Shown: piece by piece, positions 1 to 12,000 of the stretch
Layout of the letters: each line of letters begins with the position of its first letter
Numbering within the stretch: position 1 is the first letter of the stretch
The notes under the pieces: generated by a model
Databases searched by the model: none
The model's input: only the letters and a program-made list of their open reading frames with translations
What the model was told of the DNA's origin: nothing
Source: Shewanella violacea DSS12
GTDB taxonomy: Bacteria > Pseudomonadota > Gammaproteobacteria > Enterobacterales > Shewanellaceae
Assembly (NCBI RefSeq): GCF_000091325.1
Contig: NC_014012.1
Span: forward strand, 1,054,001 to 1,118,000
Direction of reading: 5' to 3'
DNA: 64,000 nucleotides
Position numbers and translations under genes: made by a program

Positions 1-383
1 TCACCGCTCTTTACTTTAAAATGTTTAACGTGTGTTTTTGGGGCTTGTTGGCTGTGTAATTCGTCGATGGAGCTCTCAGGCTCAGGTTTGCTTGGCGAAT
101 TTGTATCGGCAATATTTTCTTGATGATTCGCAGCTGGCGTCGGTGTGCGTATAGAAAGAGGTGTTTTCAGATGTTCTAACTTAGCAGTACTCTTATTTGA
201 CTTGGCACTGACGTCGTCATTACTCAGGTCTATGCTGCCGGAAAGTTGAGAGTTAGCATCCTTTGAGTCATGGCTGTTGCCGGAAGGTAGGATAACTATG
301 ATTAAGGTCACTAACACTAAGACACACAAGAGTATTTGATGCGCTTTTGGCAGCAATTTTAACAGCGTTATAACCTTTCCCAT
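1..383 (-). CDS. N-terminal part of an M23-peptidase-like envelope protein (cut by window edge)
   Basis: The minus-strand frame is open from an ATG at 383 to the left edge, so only about 127 residues are visible. The start reads MGKVITLLKLLPKAHQ, followed by a hydrophobic segment (about residues 17-30) and a low-complexity Ser/Asp/Pro/Lys-rich linker ending near HVKHFKVKSG. A short cytoplasmic start with LLKLLPK, one transmembrane helix, a linker and then a LysM/OapA-like entry is typical of MepM/YebA-type murein endopeptidases. Such a gene is commonly divergent from tyrS in Shewanella. The catalytic M23 domain lies outside the window, so the function is inferred from the N-terminus and position only. 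Confidence 0.6.
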   Translation of the reverse strand, partial: MGKVITLLKLLPKAHQILLCVLVLVTLIIVILPSGNSHDSKDANSQLSGSIDLSNDDVSAKSNKSTAKLEHLKTPLSIRTPTPAANHQENIADTNSPSKPEPESSIDELHSQQAPKTHVKHFKVKSG

Positions 384-519
384 CGAACATTTTCCCGTTG
401 AACTCAGTCGCAATTTTTTTGCTTATGGTGAACCCCTTAGTGTACACACTTTCAATTGTGCTGGCTAACAAGTAACATGACTCTTTATTTTGAATGAGCT
501 CCTAGGAGTAGTTGGCGAG

Positions 520-1716
520 ATGGCTGATTTAGACCAAGCATTTGCAGAGATTAAACGCGGTACCGATGAGATATTACTCGAAGCGGATCTGCTGGAAAAA
601 CTAAAAGAGGGACGTCCCTTACGTATTAAGCTTGGAGCCGATCCAACCGCGCCAGATATTCATCTTGGTCACACAGTGATCTTAAACAAGATGCGTACAT
701 TTCAGGAATTAGGTCATGAAGTGATCTTCCTGATTGGTGATTTCACCGGTATGGTTGGCGATCCTAGTGGTAAAAATAGCACTCGTCCTCCATTGACTCG
801 CGAGCAAGTACTCGCTAACGCAGAAACCTATAAAGAGCAGGTCTATAAAATCTTAGACCCAGCAAAGACGCGCATCGAGTTTAACTCTACCTGGCTGGAA
901 CCTTTGGGTGCTGCGGGTATGATACGTCTAGCGTCTAAGCAAACGGTTGCTCGTATGATGGAGCGTGACGACTTTAAGAAGCGTTATACTTCGGGTCAGT
1001 CGATAGCTATTCATGAATTTATGTACCCCTTGCTACAGGGTTATGACTCGGTAGCCTTGGAAGCCGACGTCGAACTTGGCGGTACCGATCAGAAGTTTAA
1101 CTTGCTGATGGGACGCGAATTACAGAAATCTGAAGGTCAAAAACCTCAGACTGTTATCATGATGCCATTGCTTGAAGGCCTAGACGGCGTGAAGAAGATG
1201 TCTAAGTCTGCACACAACTATATCGGTGTCAGTGAGCCTGCCGGTGAGATGTTTGGCAAGATCATGTCTATCTCAGATGTATTGATGTGGCGTTACTTCG
1301 AGCTGCTATCATTCCGCCCTCTGGGAGAGATTGAGCAGTTCAAGGCTGACATCGAGGCCGGAGCAAATCCCCGCGATATCAAGATAGCCTTAGCGAAAGA
1401 GATCATCACACGTTTCCATGATGAAGCCGCTGCCGAAGCTGCTCATCAAGAGTTCATCAACCGTTTCCAAAAGGGTGCTATCCCGGATGATATCGAAGAG
1501 GTTGAACTGAACGTGGGTGACGGTATCGCTATCGCCAACTTGCTCAAGGAATTAGGCTTCGTTAAGTCGACTTCTGATGCCATGCGTATGATCAAGCAGG
1601 GCGCGGCCAAGATAGATGGCGTAAAGATTGAAGATACACGCCTACAGCTAACCGCTGGCACCACAGGTATCTTTCAGATGGGTAAACGTAAGTTTGCCAA
1701 GGTCACCTTAGTTTAA
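520..1716 (+). CDS. tyrS: Tyrosyl-tRNA synthetase
   Basis: Class I aminoacyl-tRNA synthetase charging tRNA-Tyr in the cytoplasm. The 398-residue protein has the HIGH-type motif HLGH at residues 48-51, the KMSKS motif at 226-230 and a C-terminal S4 RNA-binding domain (about 330-398). I chose ATG 520 (MADLDQAF) over an in-frame TTG at 490: AGGAG at 504-508 sits 11 bases upstream, and 398 residues fits the TyrZ-like form found in Shewanella. It is divergent from the partial peptidase-like gene and convergent with the POT transporter. Nothing is missing from the catalytic core. Confidence 0.96.
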   Translation: MADLDQAFAEIKRGTDEILLEADLLEKLKEGRPLRIKLGADPTAPDIHLGHTVILNKMRTFQELGHEVIFLIGDFTGMVGDPSGKNSTRPPLTREQVLANAETYKEQVYKILDPAKTRIEFNSTWLEPLGAAGMIRLASKQTVARMMERDDFKKRYTSGQSIAIHEFMYPLLQGYDSVALEADVELGGTDQKFNLLMGRELQKSEGQKPQTVIMMPLLEGLDGVKKMSKSAHNYIGVSEPAGEMFGKIMSISDVLMWRYFELLSFRPLGEIEQFKADIEAGANPRDIKIALAKEIITRFHDEAAAEAAHQEFINRFQKGAIPDDIEEVELNVGDGIAIANLLKELGFVKSTSDAMRMIKQGAAKIDGVKIEDTRLQLTAGTTGIFQMGKRKFAKVTLV

Positions 1717-1731
1717 TACCAATCGGTATAA
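1714..1731. repeat. Short dispersed palindrome, copy 1
   Basis: TAATACCAATCGGTATAA overlaps the tyrS stop codon. The arms ATACC and GGTAT pair around AATC. The reverse complement occurs at 3501-3519, on the other side of the POT transporter gene, and a relative is at about 7437-7452. Short elements of this kind are scattered through Shewanella genomes; their function is not known to me. Confidence 0.6.
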
Positions 1732-1738
1732 GCTTGCT

Positions 1739-1766
1739 AACCTCTAGGACCTAGGTTCTAGAGGTT
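1739..1766. repeat. 28-bp imperfect palindrome between tyrS and the POT gene
   Basis: Starts AACCTCTAGGACC and ends GGTTCTAGAGGTT; the two halves are reverse complements apart from one mismatched pair. It lies in the 127-bp space between the convergent tyrS and POT genes and could act as a stem, but no U-run follows on either strand. A relative (CTCCTAGGTCCTAGAATCTAG-like) occurs near 55090-55110. Confidence 0.5.
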
Positions 1767-1843
1767 AAAACCCTGCCTGTGTTTTCCTCGTCATTGTTAA
1801 TGACTCGCTCCTAGTTCAACTTCCTCTATCCTCATCCCGGCTC

Positions 1844-3478
1844 TTAACGCACGCCGTGCATGTATTTCTTCAAGATAGGAGAGATGATGAGCATAAATGC
1901 CCCGAAGCCTATGCCGGTCCACATCAAGAATTCGAACAGCTGAGTATAAGTACTGGCTGCCTGAGCTATGTCTAGGTTTTGAGGATCAGATATGTCTATA
2001 GCGGCCAGTTGCCCCAAACGCATGGCTAAGGTTTCAGACAGGGCTGTAGCCAGAAACCAGACTCCCATGGAAACCCCCACCACTCGATGAATGGCCAGCT
2101 TAGTCACGGCTGACAGACCGACCGGAGATAGGCAAAGTTCACCTGTGGTGTGTAGCAGGTATGCGAGTACTAACCACCAGAGACTTATTTGTCCGGCCTC
2201 GTTTGGATATCTGGCACCAATAACTAGGGCGCCAAATCCCAGGCCTGCCTGGATTATTCCCAGACCGAACTTGACCGGAATATTGGGGTTTAATTTATGT
2301 TTATCCAGCCAGACCCATAATGCGGCGAAGGGCAGTGCCAGCAACATGATAAATCCTGCATTGAGGGAGCCAAATTGCCCAGCAGCTATCTCTATGCCCC
2401 CCAGATTCCTATCAACCACGCGATCGGCGAACAGAGTCATTGAGCCCGCCGCCTGTTCAAACAAGGCCCAAAATACTATGGTGGAGGCGATGAGTATCAT
2501 TAAGACTATCGTCTGGTGCATCTCCTCCTTGGTGCCTTTCAAGACTGCATAAGCAATTAGACCAACACCTGAAACCAGTAATAGCACCTGCTGCGCGGCG
2601 AAGACCACGGGCTCATGTTGGATTATCAGCCAAAACATCGACAGGCTTAACAATGCGGCCAGATAGATGAGGTGCTCCCGGCTGAAGACCCATATTACTT
2701 TTTCACTAAGCAGCTTAGGATCGTCAGGCTCTGCTAGGCCTCTGAGGTACTTCTGTCCCTTGAGGAAGGTAAACAAGCCTATCAGCATGCCGACACCGGC
2801 GGCGCCGAAGCCATAACCCCAGCCGAAGGTTTCCCCTAGATAGACGCAAATAATTGTTGCGGCGAAGGCGCCGATATTGATGCCCATGTAGAAGATGGTG
2901 AAGCCAGATTCACGGCGGGGATCGTCCTTGTCATAGAGCTGGCCGACTAAGGTTGAGATATTTGGCTTGAGGAAACCGACGCCGACGACGATCAATGCCA
3001 TGGCCAGATAAAAGATGTTGAGGGCGGCCAGATCGCGTATCTGGACGGTTTCGGACAACACAGTGCCTGCTAGTATGACGCTACCGTCATTGAGGGTGAT
3101 ATCGGCTATAAGTTGACTCCCAGCGTTATACTGCACCGCTTGGTGTCCTTCTACTGCCATCAGGAAGTGTCCCAGACAAAGTAAAATACCACCAAAGATG
3201 ACCGCTTTGCGCATGCCTAAGTATCTATCGGCTAATAGGCCACCTATGACAGGAAGCGAATACACCAAGCCTGCATAGGAGCCTAATACTTCGAGTCCGG
3301 CACCGTCGGAAAACAGGTGATACTTAGTCAGGTAAAGCAGTAGCAGGTATTTCATGCCATAGAAGGAGAATCGCTCCCACATCTCAGTGGCGAAGCAGAC
3401 ATATAGCCCCTTAGGGTGACCTAAGAAGTCATCATTGAATATCTGTTCCTTGTCCGGTGAATCTTGAGCTGGATCCAT
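1844..3478 (-). CDS. POT/PTR2-family proton-coupled oligopeptide transporter
   Basis: Inner-membrane proton symporter taking up di- and tripeptides. The 544-residue protein carries the POT signature ExxERF at residues 32-37 (EMWERFSFYGM), which couples proton binding, and about 14 hydrophobic segments. The FYMGINIGA stretch near residue 195 is the second family signature. It stands alone: convergent with tyrS, with 257 bp upstream. Inverted copies of the TAATACCAATCGGTATAA element flank the gene (1714-1731 and 3501-3519). Closest known types are DtpT/YdgR; which peptides it prefers cannot be told from the sequence. Confidence 0.92.
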   Translation of the reverse strand: MDPAQDSPDKEQIFNDDFLGHPKGLYVCFATEMWERFSFYGMKYLLLLYLTKYHLFSDGAGLEVLGSYAGLVYSLPVIGGLLADRYLGMRKAVIFGGILLCLGHFLMAVEGHQAVQYNAGSQLIADITLNDGSVILAGTVLSETVQIRDLAALNIFYLAMALIVVGVGFLKPNISTLVGQLYDKDDPRRESGFTIFYMGINIGAFAATIICVYLGETFGWGYGFGAAGVGMLIGLFTFLKGQKYLRGLAEPDDPKLLSEKVIWVFSREHLIYLAALLSLSMFWLIIQHEPVVFAAQQVLLLVSGVGLIAYAVLKGTKEEMHQTIVLMILIASTIVFWALFEQAAGSMTLFADRVVDRNLGGIEIAAGQFGSLNAGFIMLLALPFAALWVWLDKHKLNPNIPVKFGLGIIQAGLGFGALVIGARYPNEAGQISLWWLVLAYLLHTTGELCLSPVGLSAVTKLAIHRVVGVSMGVWFLATALSETLAMRLGQLAAIDISDPQNLDIAQAASTYTQLFEFLMWTGIGFGAFMLIISPILKKYMHGVR

Positions 3479-3500
3479 GAACTTACCTCACAAGCTTGCG

Positions 3501-3519
3501 TTATACCGATTGGTATTAA
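3501..3519. repeat. Short dispersed palindrome, copy 2 (inverted relative to copy 1)
   Basis: TTATACCGATTGGTATTAA is the reverse complement of the element at 1714-1731. AAGCTTG also recurs beside both copies in mirrored orientation, so the POT gene sits between two inverted short repeats. The remaining bases up to 3735 show no gene. Confidence 0.6.
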
Positions 3520-3735
3520 AGCCCATTAGTTTCAAGTTTGAGTATTGGTATAAATACTAGTACATGGAGGGGATTTTAATTTTACGCAAATGAAGCTAGT
3601 GAGAAGGGATGAAAGCGAGCCCAATCAAGGTGAGTGCTGGACGTGGTAAAGATAAGCTTTAGTTTGTGCTGTGCAGAACTGAGTGGGCGGGGCTAAGCGT
3701 CTAGGCTTATGACTCTAGGTTTATGACAATGGAAT

Positions 3736-4218
3736 CTACTGCACTGCCAATTGATCGGCCATGGTTTGATAATCCATCAGGTCTACATGTTGCTCGACCC
3801 TTTGGTTCGTCATATCTAGGTTGATTGTTGTGACCCCAGGTATTGCCAAGTCGATAATTTTACCGGGTTTACCAAATTGATCTCCAGGTCCCCTGTAGTG
3901 ATAGCTGCCGATCATCACCACCAGAGAGCCTGAGTTGAACATGTGCTCTATGTTAAAGGCATATTCGAGTACGCCCTGATGGGCGCGTCTGAGAAAGTTG
4001 ATGATGTGCCTGCGGCCAGTATAGGTTTTGCTTGCGGTTCTATCTTTGAAGACACTATCTCTGTCATAGAAGGCGTTTAACGCCTGATAATCGTGTTCTG
4101 TGACTGCCTGAATATACTTTACTGCCAACTGCTGTTCCAGTGGCATCTTGCCTGTGTTGGCCACCGAAGGTAAGCAGGCGAAAGCAAGTACAAGACAGAG
4201 ATTGCGTAAGATCATCAT
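3736..4218 (-). CDS. Secreted SnoaL/NTF2-like protein
   Basis: A 160-residue protein with a clear signal peptide (MMILRNLCLVLAFACLPSVA, cleavage near residue 20), so probably periplasmic. The mature part has the layout of NTF2/SnoaL-like domains: a helix with AVKYIQAVTEHDYQAL, then FKDRTASKTYTGRRHI, then strands ending in EQHVDLMDY. Such folds serve as small-molecule binding or enzyme domains. I took ATG 4218, two bases after the upstream TRIC-like stop codon, because this start gives the signal peptide; an in-frame start at 4272 would bury it. It is probably translated with the upstream membrane-protein genes. The substrate is unknown. Confidence 0.72.
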   Translation of the reverse strand: MMILRNLCLVLAFACLPSVANTGKMPLEQQLAVKYIQAVTEHDYQALNAFYDRDSVFKDRTASKTYTGRRHIINFLRRAHQGVLEYAFNIEHMFNSGSLVVMIGSYHYRGPGDQFGKPGKIIDLAIPGVTTINLDMTNQRVEQHVDLMDYQTMADQLAVQ

Positions 4219-4220
4219 AG

Positions 4221-4850
4221 TTAATTCTTTAAGTTTTTCTTCAAATCGAATGCCGGTAAGGACAAGTGCCATTTAATGGCAGCGAGTCGGATGCAAAGCG
4301 CCACTGTCATGGAGACTAGCATGGCATGCATATTATCGGCACCTAAGTAGAGACTCACACTGTAACAGATCCCGCCTAAGATGGATGCGATAGCATAGAT
4401 CTCGGTTCTCAATATCATAGGGACTTGACGGCATAATAAGTCTCGAATGATGCCTCCACCCACGCCAGTTATTAAGCCCATTACAACGGCTATCATGCCT
4501 CCTAGCTCTAGGTTCAGTGCTTTCTCGGCGCCAATGACGGTAAATAAAGCCAAGCCCAGGGCATCGGCTATGGGGAGGGTATGTTGTGGGACCTTCTTAG
4601 GTCTGCGTACCAGAATTAAGGTCAATAACACAGTGATCAAAATGACGATAATATAGTTGGGATCGCGGATCCAAAATACAGGTGTCGTTCCCAGAAGTGC
4701 ATCCCGTATGCTACCGCCACCGACAGCTGTGACCGAGGCGAGTACTATGACTCCGAAAGGGTCCATGCGATGTCGCCCAGCCGCTAGCGCCCCTGAGAGG
4801 GCAAAAACGGCGGTGCCACAGAGATCGAAGAAGTAGATCCACTCCATCAT
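4221..4850 (-). CDS. TRIC-type / UPF0126 (YadS/YicG-like) membrane protein
   Basis: The 209-residue inner-membrane protein has about seven transmembrane helices and two internally related halves. Each half carries the family glycine motif followed by [14 protein letters not shown] near residue 45 and [10 protein letters not shown] near 130. These GGG-x-x-RD motifs define the UPF0126/TRIC prokaryotic cation channel family; E. coli YicG and YadS are members linked to glycine or ion movement. It overlaps the DUF2721 gene upstream by four bases (ATGA) and abuts the NTF2-like gene, suggesting one operon. The transported substrate cannot be read from the sequence. Confidence 0.86.
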   Translation of the reverse strand: MMEWIYFFDLCGTAVFALSGALAAGRHRMDPFGVIVLASVTAVGGGSIRDALLGTTPVFWIRDPNYIIVILITVLLTLILVRRPKKVPQHTLPIADALGLALFTVIGAEKALNLELGGMIAVVMGLITGVGGGIIRDLLCRQVPMILRTEIYAIASILGGICYSVSLYLGADNMHAMLVSMTVALCIRLAAIKWHLSLPAFDLKKNLKN

Positions 4851-5299
4851 TGGTCCATCTCTTGCAGGTGTAAATTAAGGGCATCGACCGAGATGCGGAT
4901 CTCAATCACGGACAGCAGCAGTGAATAAAGCAGTAAGAGTAAACTCGAGCCGAAGATAAAAGAACCGGTTTTATTGAGTCCAATATAGATGAATATCATG
5001 CAGAGTACACATAGAGCAAAACTCATGACCCCAGCTTCTTGCATGCGCCTGATGATACTGATACGCCGACGTAGATTTTTTAATTGCTCACTTTGAACAG
5101 GCTTGCCGTCACTGCTGAGTCTTCTTATCAGGGCCGCTAGGGAAAAAAAACGGTTGGTGTAGGCTAGCAACAGCAAGGAAATTGCTGGGAATAGCAAAGC
5201 GGGAGTCGTCAAAGAAACATGAATATTGTCGAACAAATTGTATAGCCTATGTCTGAGTGTGTTGAGCTGATGATGGGAATGATACCTATGGATAAGCAT
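4847..5299 (-). CDS. DUF2721 family membrane protein
   Basis: A 150-residue protein with the DUF2721 pattern: a first hydrophobic segment with [20 protein letters not shown], a basic soluble stretch rich in Arg ([18 protein letters not shown]), and two more transmembrane helices near residues 90-130. The stop overlaps the start of the TRIC-like gene by four bases (ATGA), which implies translational coupling. The first roughly 25 residues are unlike the family start, so an in-frame TTG (NLFDNIHVS region) may be the true start. The function of the family is not known. Confidence 0.7.
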   Translation of the reverse strand: MLIHRYHSHHQLNTLRHRLYNLFDNIHVSLTTPALLFPAISLLLLAYTNRFFSLAALIRRLSSDGKPVQSEQLKNLRRRISIIRRMQEAGVMSFALCVLCMIFIYIGLNKTGSFIFGSSLLLLLYSLLLSVIEIRISVDALNLHLQEMDQ

Positions 5300-5320
5300 A
5301 TGTCTAGACTGAAGAGGCCC

Positions 5321-6304
5321 TTAAGTCTGTAAATAGCGCAATGCGGCCCAGATGAGTGGGATCAGGACAAGGAAGCTGAGCCAGATCGTACTCGCTGTGC
5401 TGGCCAATTTTATTGCAGCTGTGATTGCTCGGCTATCGGGTTTAGGGCCATAAATTAGCTTAGTGACCTCCACACGCTGATTGTTAAACTTCATAGGTCC
5501 TCCTAGCTCCACCTTGAGTACCGAAGCGGTTGTTGCACAGGTTTTAATGCAATTATAGAGGGGGCCATCATTAGATAATGGCTTAAATAGCAAGAGGATA
5601 CTTTTAGGGCCACCTTGTATTGCCAGAGTGAAATTCCACAGCCAACTAGGGATGAAAAATAGGGCGGCGCTGAGCAGGTTAATCGGTTGACCAAAGTGCT
5701 TAAATTTAGGGTTAATCGCTGGCCAACATAGCTCAAGCGTTTTTATCATTCGAGCGGCGAGGACCAAAGGTGCGCCGCCGATACTAAAAAATAATATCGT
5801 CGATACTGTGCCGTAAACCGGTGTAGTAACCAATTTCTCTATGGTCGCCTTGCATATGCCTACACTGCTTAGTTGTTTCGTATCCCGATATAGCCACAGG
5901 GATAGCAGGTGTCTGGCACAAGTTTTGTCTTCTCTATTCAATGCCTGCTTAACCTCACCTGCGACCAGTTTAAAATTATCATCATGTAAACAAATATAGA
6001 GAATGACGAATTCGAAAAACCAGGGGAAAGCGGCGAGTTGTAATAGGAAGTAGATGATGGCCCAGAAAGGCAATATCAATAATATTGCAGCCATAGCACC
6101 GGCAATGATTTGTTGTGAAGGCGAGCGGTTACTGTGAACCACTTTTTTTGCTAACTCTTTAGCGAGTAGGCCGAACCAGACTATGGGTTGAAACTCTCTA
6201 GGTGGCGAGGCGAGGCGAGCCAGTAATAAGCTGACAAGAAGCATCATGATTCCTTGATAAAGTGAACTCTCGTTGAGCAGCTGCTGGGCAAACTCTGGAA
6301 CCAT
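5321..6304 (-). CDS. CobD/CbiB family cobalamin biosynthesis-like membrane protein
   Basis: A 327-residue multi-helix membrane protein. Its layout follows CbiB/CobD (adenosylcobinamide-phosphate synthase), which joins the aminopropanol arm to the corrin ring in B12 synthesis or salvage: paired N-terminal helices, a soluble stretch with LVAGEVKQALNREDKTCARHLLSLWLYRDT, a TPVYGTVSTILFFSIGGAPLVLAARMI segment, and the C-terminal GGPMKFN. It lies just upstream of mtnN's 3' neighbour side on the same strand with 54 bp between. The sequence is divergent from classical CbiB, so activity is inferred. A B12-binding radical SAM protein at 41-43 kb shows the cell has a use for cobamides. Confidence 0.7.
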   Translation of the reverse strand: MVPEFAQQLLNESSLYQGIMMLLVSLLLARLASPPREFQPIVWFGLLAKELAKKVVHSNRSPSQQIIAGAMAAILLILPFWAIIYFLLQLAAFPWFFEFVILYICLHDDNFKLVAGEVKQALNREDKTCARHLLSLWLYRDTKQLSSVGICKATIEKLVTTPVYGTVSTILFFSIGGAPLVLAARMIKTLELCWPAINPKFKHFGQPINLLSAALFFIPSWLWNFTLAIQGGPKSILLLFKPLSNDGPLYNCIKTCATTASVLKVELGGPMKFNNQRVEVTKLIYGPKPDSRAITAAIKLASTASTIWLSFLVLIPLIWAALRYLQT

Positions 6305-6358
6305 GATAATGTCCTTGCTAGATTTTAGTAAATACTAATTTCTAATAAAATTGTGTAT

Positions 6359-7051
6359 TTATAGATGTTTAAGTAAAGCCATCACCATTAAGGCCGACTG
6401 GTGACCCGCTTTAACTAGGTAAGAGTCAAAATCTACTGGAGAGTCGTTGTTGGCATTATCTGATAGTGAGCGAATGACCACAAAAGGCAGCTCAAACTGA
6501 TGGCAGACTTGAGCTATGGCGGCAGCTTCCATTTCACAAGCAGCCATAGTTGGGAAATTGCTTAGCATGGTCTTAGTACGCACAGGATCGCAGATGAAGC
6601 TGTCACCGGTACAGATCAAACCTTGGATGGCCTTGATGTCATCAAGACTCGCAACCGCCTTCATAGCAGCGTCGATTAATTTTTTATCGGCAAGGAAAGC
6701 GGCGGGTTGGCTGGCCATCTGGCCAATCTCATAGCCAAATGCGGTAACATCGACATCATGATGTCTGACTTCTGTGGAGATAACGATATCACCGATAGCC
6801 AGTTCATCGACGAAACCACCGGCTGAGCCTGTATTGATGACGGCATCGGGAGCATATTTCTCGATAAGTAAGGTGGTGGCGATACTAGCGGCGACTTTTC
6901 CTATGCCGGAGCGGGTGACTATCACCTCGGTGCCATCTAACGTGCCGGCGATAAACTCGATGCCCGCAATCGTCTGTGACTGTGCCGATGACATAGCAGC
7001 AATAAGATGAACAACCTCTGGCTCCATGGCGCCAATAATACCAATTTTCAT
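6359..7051 (-). CDS. mtnN: 5'-methylthioadenosine/S-adenosylhomocysteine nucleosidase
   Basis: Hydrolyses MTA, SAH and 5'-deoxyadenosine to adenine and the thioribose sugar, feeding methionine salvage, AI-2 production and relief of product inhibition in SAM-dependent reactions. The 230-residue protein keeps the known catalytic residues: Glu12 ([12 protein letters not shown]), the [13 protein letters not shown] stretch holding the second Glu, and the catalytic Asp in SLSDNAN. Its start at 7051 follows an AAGGTTA ribosome-binding site. The start region is tandemly repeated upstream (7037-7343), with decoy copies of ATGAAAATCGGTATT. The CobD-like gene follows 54 bp downstream. Confidence 0.96.
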   Translation of the reverse strand: MKIGIIGAMEPEVVHLIAAMSSAQSQTIAGIEFIAGTLDGTEVIVTRSGIGKVAASIATTLLIEKYAPDAVINTGSAGGFVDELAIGDIVISTEVRHHDVDVTAFGYEIGQMASQPAAFLADKKLIDAAMKAVASLDDIKAIQGLICTGDSFICDPVRTKTMLSNFPTMAACEMEAAAIAQVCHQFELPFVVIRSLSDNANNDSPVDFDSYLVKAGHQSALMVMALLKHL

Positions 7052-7343
7052 TGAGTAACCTTAAATATGTATTAAGCAAAATTTGATGGTGGCTAAACTA
7101 ATACCGATTTTCATTAAGTAACCGTAAATGTGTTTAGCCAAATTGAAGGTGGCTAATATAAATACCGATTTTATTGAGTAACAGTAAATGTGTTAAGCCG
7201 AATTCGATGACGGCTAAACTAATACCGATTTTCATTGAGTAACCGTAAATGTGTTAAGCCAAATTCGATGGTGGCCAAACTAATACCGATTTTCATTGAG
7301 TAACCGTAAATGTGTTAAGCCGAATTTAATAGCGGCTAATATA
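7037..7343 (-). repeat. Five tandem ~61-bp repeats made from the mtnN leader and start codon
   Basis: Units begin at 7037, 7100, 7161, 7221 and 7282 (63, 61, 60, 61 and 62 bp). Unit 1 contains the real mtnN start. On the minus strand units 2, 4 and 5 each keep a copy of ATGAAAATCGGTATT, the first five codons of mtnN with one change, behind GGTTACTCA; unit 3 has lost the ATG by one deletion. The copy starting at 7296 opens a 25-codon frame ending in TAG at 7219-7221, overlapping the next copy's ATG. The gap 7344-7496 holds only the gltD terminator. Confidence 0.85.
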
Positions 7344-7388
7344 ACATAACTTGTTAAGCAGAATTATGCAGATTGCTTTTTGACAGGC

Positions 7389-7414
7389 AAAAAAAAGCAC
7401 ATCAATCGATGTGC
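7389..7414 (-). terminator. Rho-independent terminator of gltBD
   Basis: Read on the minus strand, GCACATC and GATGTGC form a 7-bp stem with a 4-base loop, followed by eight U (7396 down to 7389). It lies about 80 bp beyond the gltD stop codon, in the direction of gltB-gltD transcription. Confidence 0.85.
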
Positions 7415-7496
7415 AAATCACAAGCAAAACCTTGTCTATACCGACTGGTATATCTCCATGGAGATAAGACCAACTGATAAGCTATATTGTTTGTCA

Positions 7497-8954
<1,458 letters not shown>

Positions 8955-9003
8955 TTATCACGTGTGATCACGATAAATTTAAAATTATTTTTCATCTTAT
9001 TAT

Positions 9004-12000
9004 TTATCCCGCGATCACTTTAAGTTCAGGTTGTTGCTGTTCGAGTCTCAATAGATCAGAGACCGGAACATTCTTAGGTTTGACTAACACGAAGCAGTCG
9101 AGCCAATTTTCGAAATCATTCAACAACATTTTCGCGTGTTCACTGCCTGTTTCGGCAAGATGCTCTTCAATTAACCCTTTGAGGTGCTGCTGATGTATGG
9201 GGGAGTCGAGTTTCTGAGTATCGACTGATTCGGTATTTACCCTGGGGTTAAAGCGACCAAAACGGTCGAAGACATAGGCGAAACCACCTGTCATGCCGGC
9301 GCCAAAGTTAACCCCTGTCTTACCCAGTACCAGAACAATTCCGCCTGTCATATATTCACAGCCGTTATCGCCCAGGCCTTCAACAACCGCTAGAGCTCCG
9401 GAGTTTCTGACAGCGAAACGTTCCCCCGCAATTCCGGAAGCAAATAATTTGCCGCCAGAAGCGCCATAGAGACAAGTGTTACCTATGATAGATGAGCGCT
9501 CGCTGAGGAAGTTGCTACCTAATGGGGGATGTATAGTGATCTTACCGCCTGACATGCCCTTACCGACGTAGTCGTTGGCATCACCACAGAGAGTTAACTC
9601 TATGCCCGGACTGTTCCAAACACCGAAGCTTTGACCTGCGCTGCCATTAAACTGCAGGCTAATAGGGGCTTTAGCTCCCTCTTTACCTACCGTTGTGGCG
9701 ACAAAGCCAGACAGTGCGGCACCAACAGAGCGGTCGATATTGCCTATCTGGAAGCGAGCGGATATTGGCGTGCCTTGCTCAACGGCCTCTCTGCATTTGG
9801 CTAAGATCTCTTGGTTTAGCCTACCTATGTCAGCGGTAGGATTAAGTTCTTTCCAAGTAACAGCACTGCCCTCTGGGACTGTCGGCGTATAAAGGATGGC
9901 GCTTAGGTCCAGGCCATTTTGCTTGGGAGTGTCGCCGTCCAGTGCATGTAACCAGTCGCTGCGGCCAACTAGTTGCTCAAATTCGGTGACGCCTAGGGCT
10001 GCCATCTCTTCACGAATTTCTCTGGCAACGAACTCGAAATAGGTCATCACACGTTCAGGAAGGCCATGATAATGCTCGTTCCTGAGTAGTTTATTCTGGG
10101 TCGCTATGCCAGTGGCACAGTTGTTGAGGTGACAAATACGCAGGTATTTACACCCTAGGGCTATCATGGGCACAGTGCCGAAACCGAAGCTTTCCGCTCC
10201 TAATAAAGCCGCCTTGATAACGTCTCTGCCGGACTTTAAGCCTCCATCGACCTGAAGGCGGATCTTGTGACGCAATCCGTTTTTCACCAGAGATTGATGT
10301 ACTTCGGCAAGTCCTAACTCCCAGGGGCTGCCCGCATACTTGACTGAGGTAATAGGGCTGGCACCTGTACCACCATCGTAACCTGAGATGGTGATCATAT
10401 CGGCATAGGCCTTGGCCACGCCTGTGGCTATGGTGCCCACACCAGGCTCTGAAACCAACTTAACCGAGATCAGCGCCTTAGGATTTATCTGTTTAAGATC
10501 GAAAATGAGCTGGGCCAGGTCTTCAATCGAGTAAATATCATGGTGAGGTGGTGGCGATATCAAGGTCACCCCAGGTTTAGCGTTACGCAGACCTGCTATT
10601 TCGACACTGACCTTATCACCGGGCAGCTGACCGCCTTCGCCGGGTTTTGCCCCTTGAGCTATCTTGATCTGTAACACTTCGGCATTAACCAGATAATGGG
10701 CGGTGACGCCAAAGCGCCCCGAGGCTATCTGCTTGATTTTTGAGTTACCTTCGGTGTTGAATCTGCGTGGATCTTCTCCACCTTCTCCCGAATTAGAGCG
10801 GCCACCTAGCCGATTCATAGCAACGGCGAGCGCCTCATGTGCTTCAGGGCTCAGGGCGCCGATACTCATGGCCGCACTGTCAAACCTGGTATATAAATTA
10901 GTGGCTGGCTCGACACTGTCTAACTCTACTGCTGGCAGCTCACCCTTAACTTGAATGAGATCTCTCAGAGTCGCCACCGGACGCTTGTCTACCAGTTCGG
11001 TGAAGCGCTTATATGTAGGGTAATCTCTGTCTTTCAAGCAAGCTTGAAGTGTGTTGACGACATCTGGATTAAAGCTGTGATATTCGCCGCCTTCGACGTA
11101 CTTCAATAAGCCGCCTTGGCTTAAGGGCTGGTGGGCCTGGAAAGCGATTTTATGAAGTTTGATCTGATCTTGCTCCAGTAGATCAAAATTCGCTCCTTCG
11201 ATACGGCTTATGACGCCATTGAAACAGAGGTTAACCACATTGCTTGCTAGACCTATGGCTTCAAATTGTTGACTACAACGGTATGAGGCAATGGTGCTGA
11301 TCCCCATCTTCGACATGATCTTTCTTAAACCCTTATCGATACCCTGACGGAAATTGAGCATCAATCTGCGAGTGTCGGTAATATCACGCTTCTTCGCTAG
11401 GGCGCAGATAGATTCGTAGGCCAGATAGGGGTAGATGGCTGTGGCACCGAATCCCAGTAGTACGGCAAAATGATGCGGATCTCGCGCCGTCGCAGTTTCT
11501 ACCACGATATTGGTGTCACAACGTAGACTCTTGTGGACGAGTACATGCTGTATGGCTCCCACGGCCATAGCGGCAGGAATGACCTGTTTAGATTTGTCGG
11601 TGGCTCTGTCGGATAAGATGAGCAATGTGGTTCCGGTTCTAGCCAGCCTCTCGGATTCGTCACAAATTCGAGTGATTGCTTTTTCTAATCCTTCACTCAA
11701 GTCGTAGTTGAGATCTATGGTATTGGCACGATAATACATAGAGTCCAAGGCCATGAGCTGATTGAAATCACTGTAAAGTAAAACCGGTGAGTTAAACATG
11801 ACACGATAGGCATGTCCCGTGGTCTCGTTAAACAGGTTCTGCTCTCTGCCGACGCATGTGGTGAGAGACATCACGTGTTTCTCTCTCAATGGGTCGATAG
11901 GTGGGTTGGTTACTTGGGCAAATTTCTGCCTAAAATAGTCGTATATAGTACGAGATTTCTTCGACAACACGGCCATAGGCGTATCGTCACCCATAGAACC

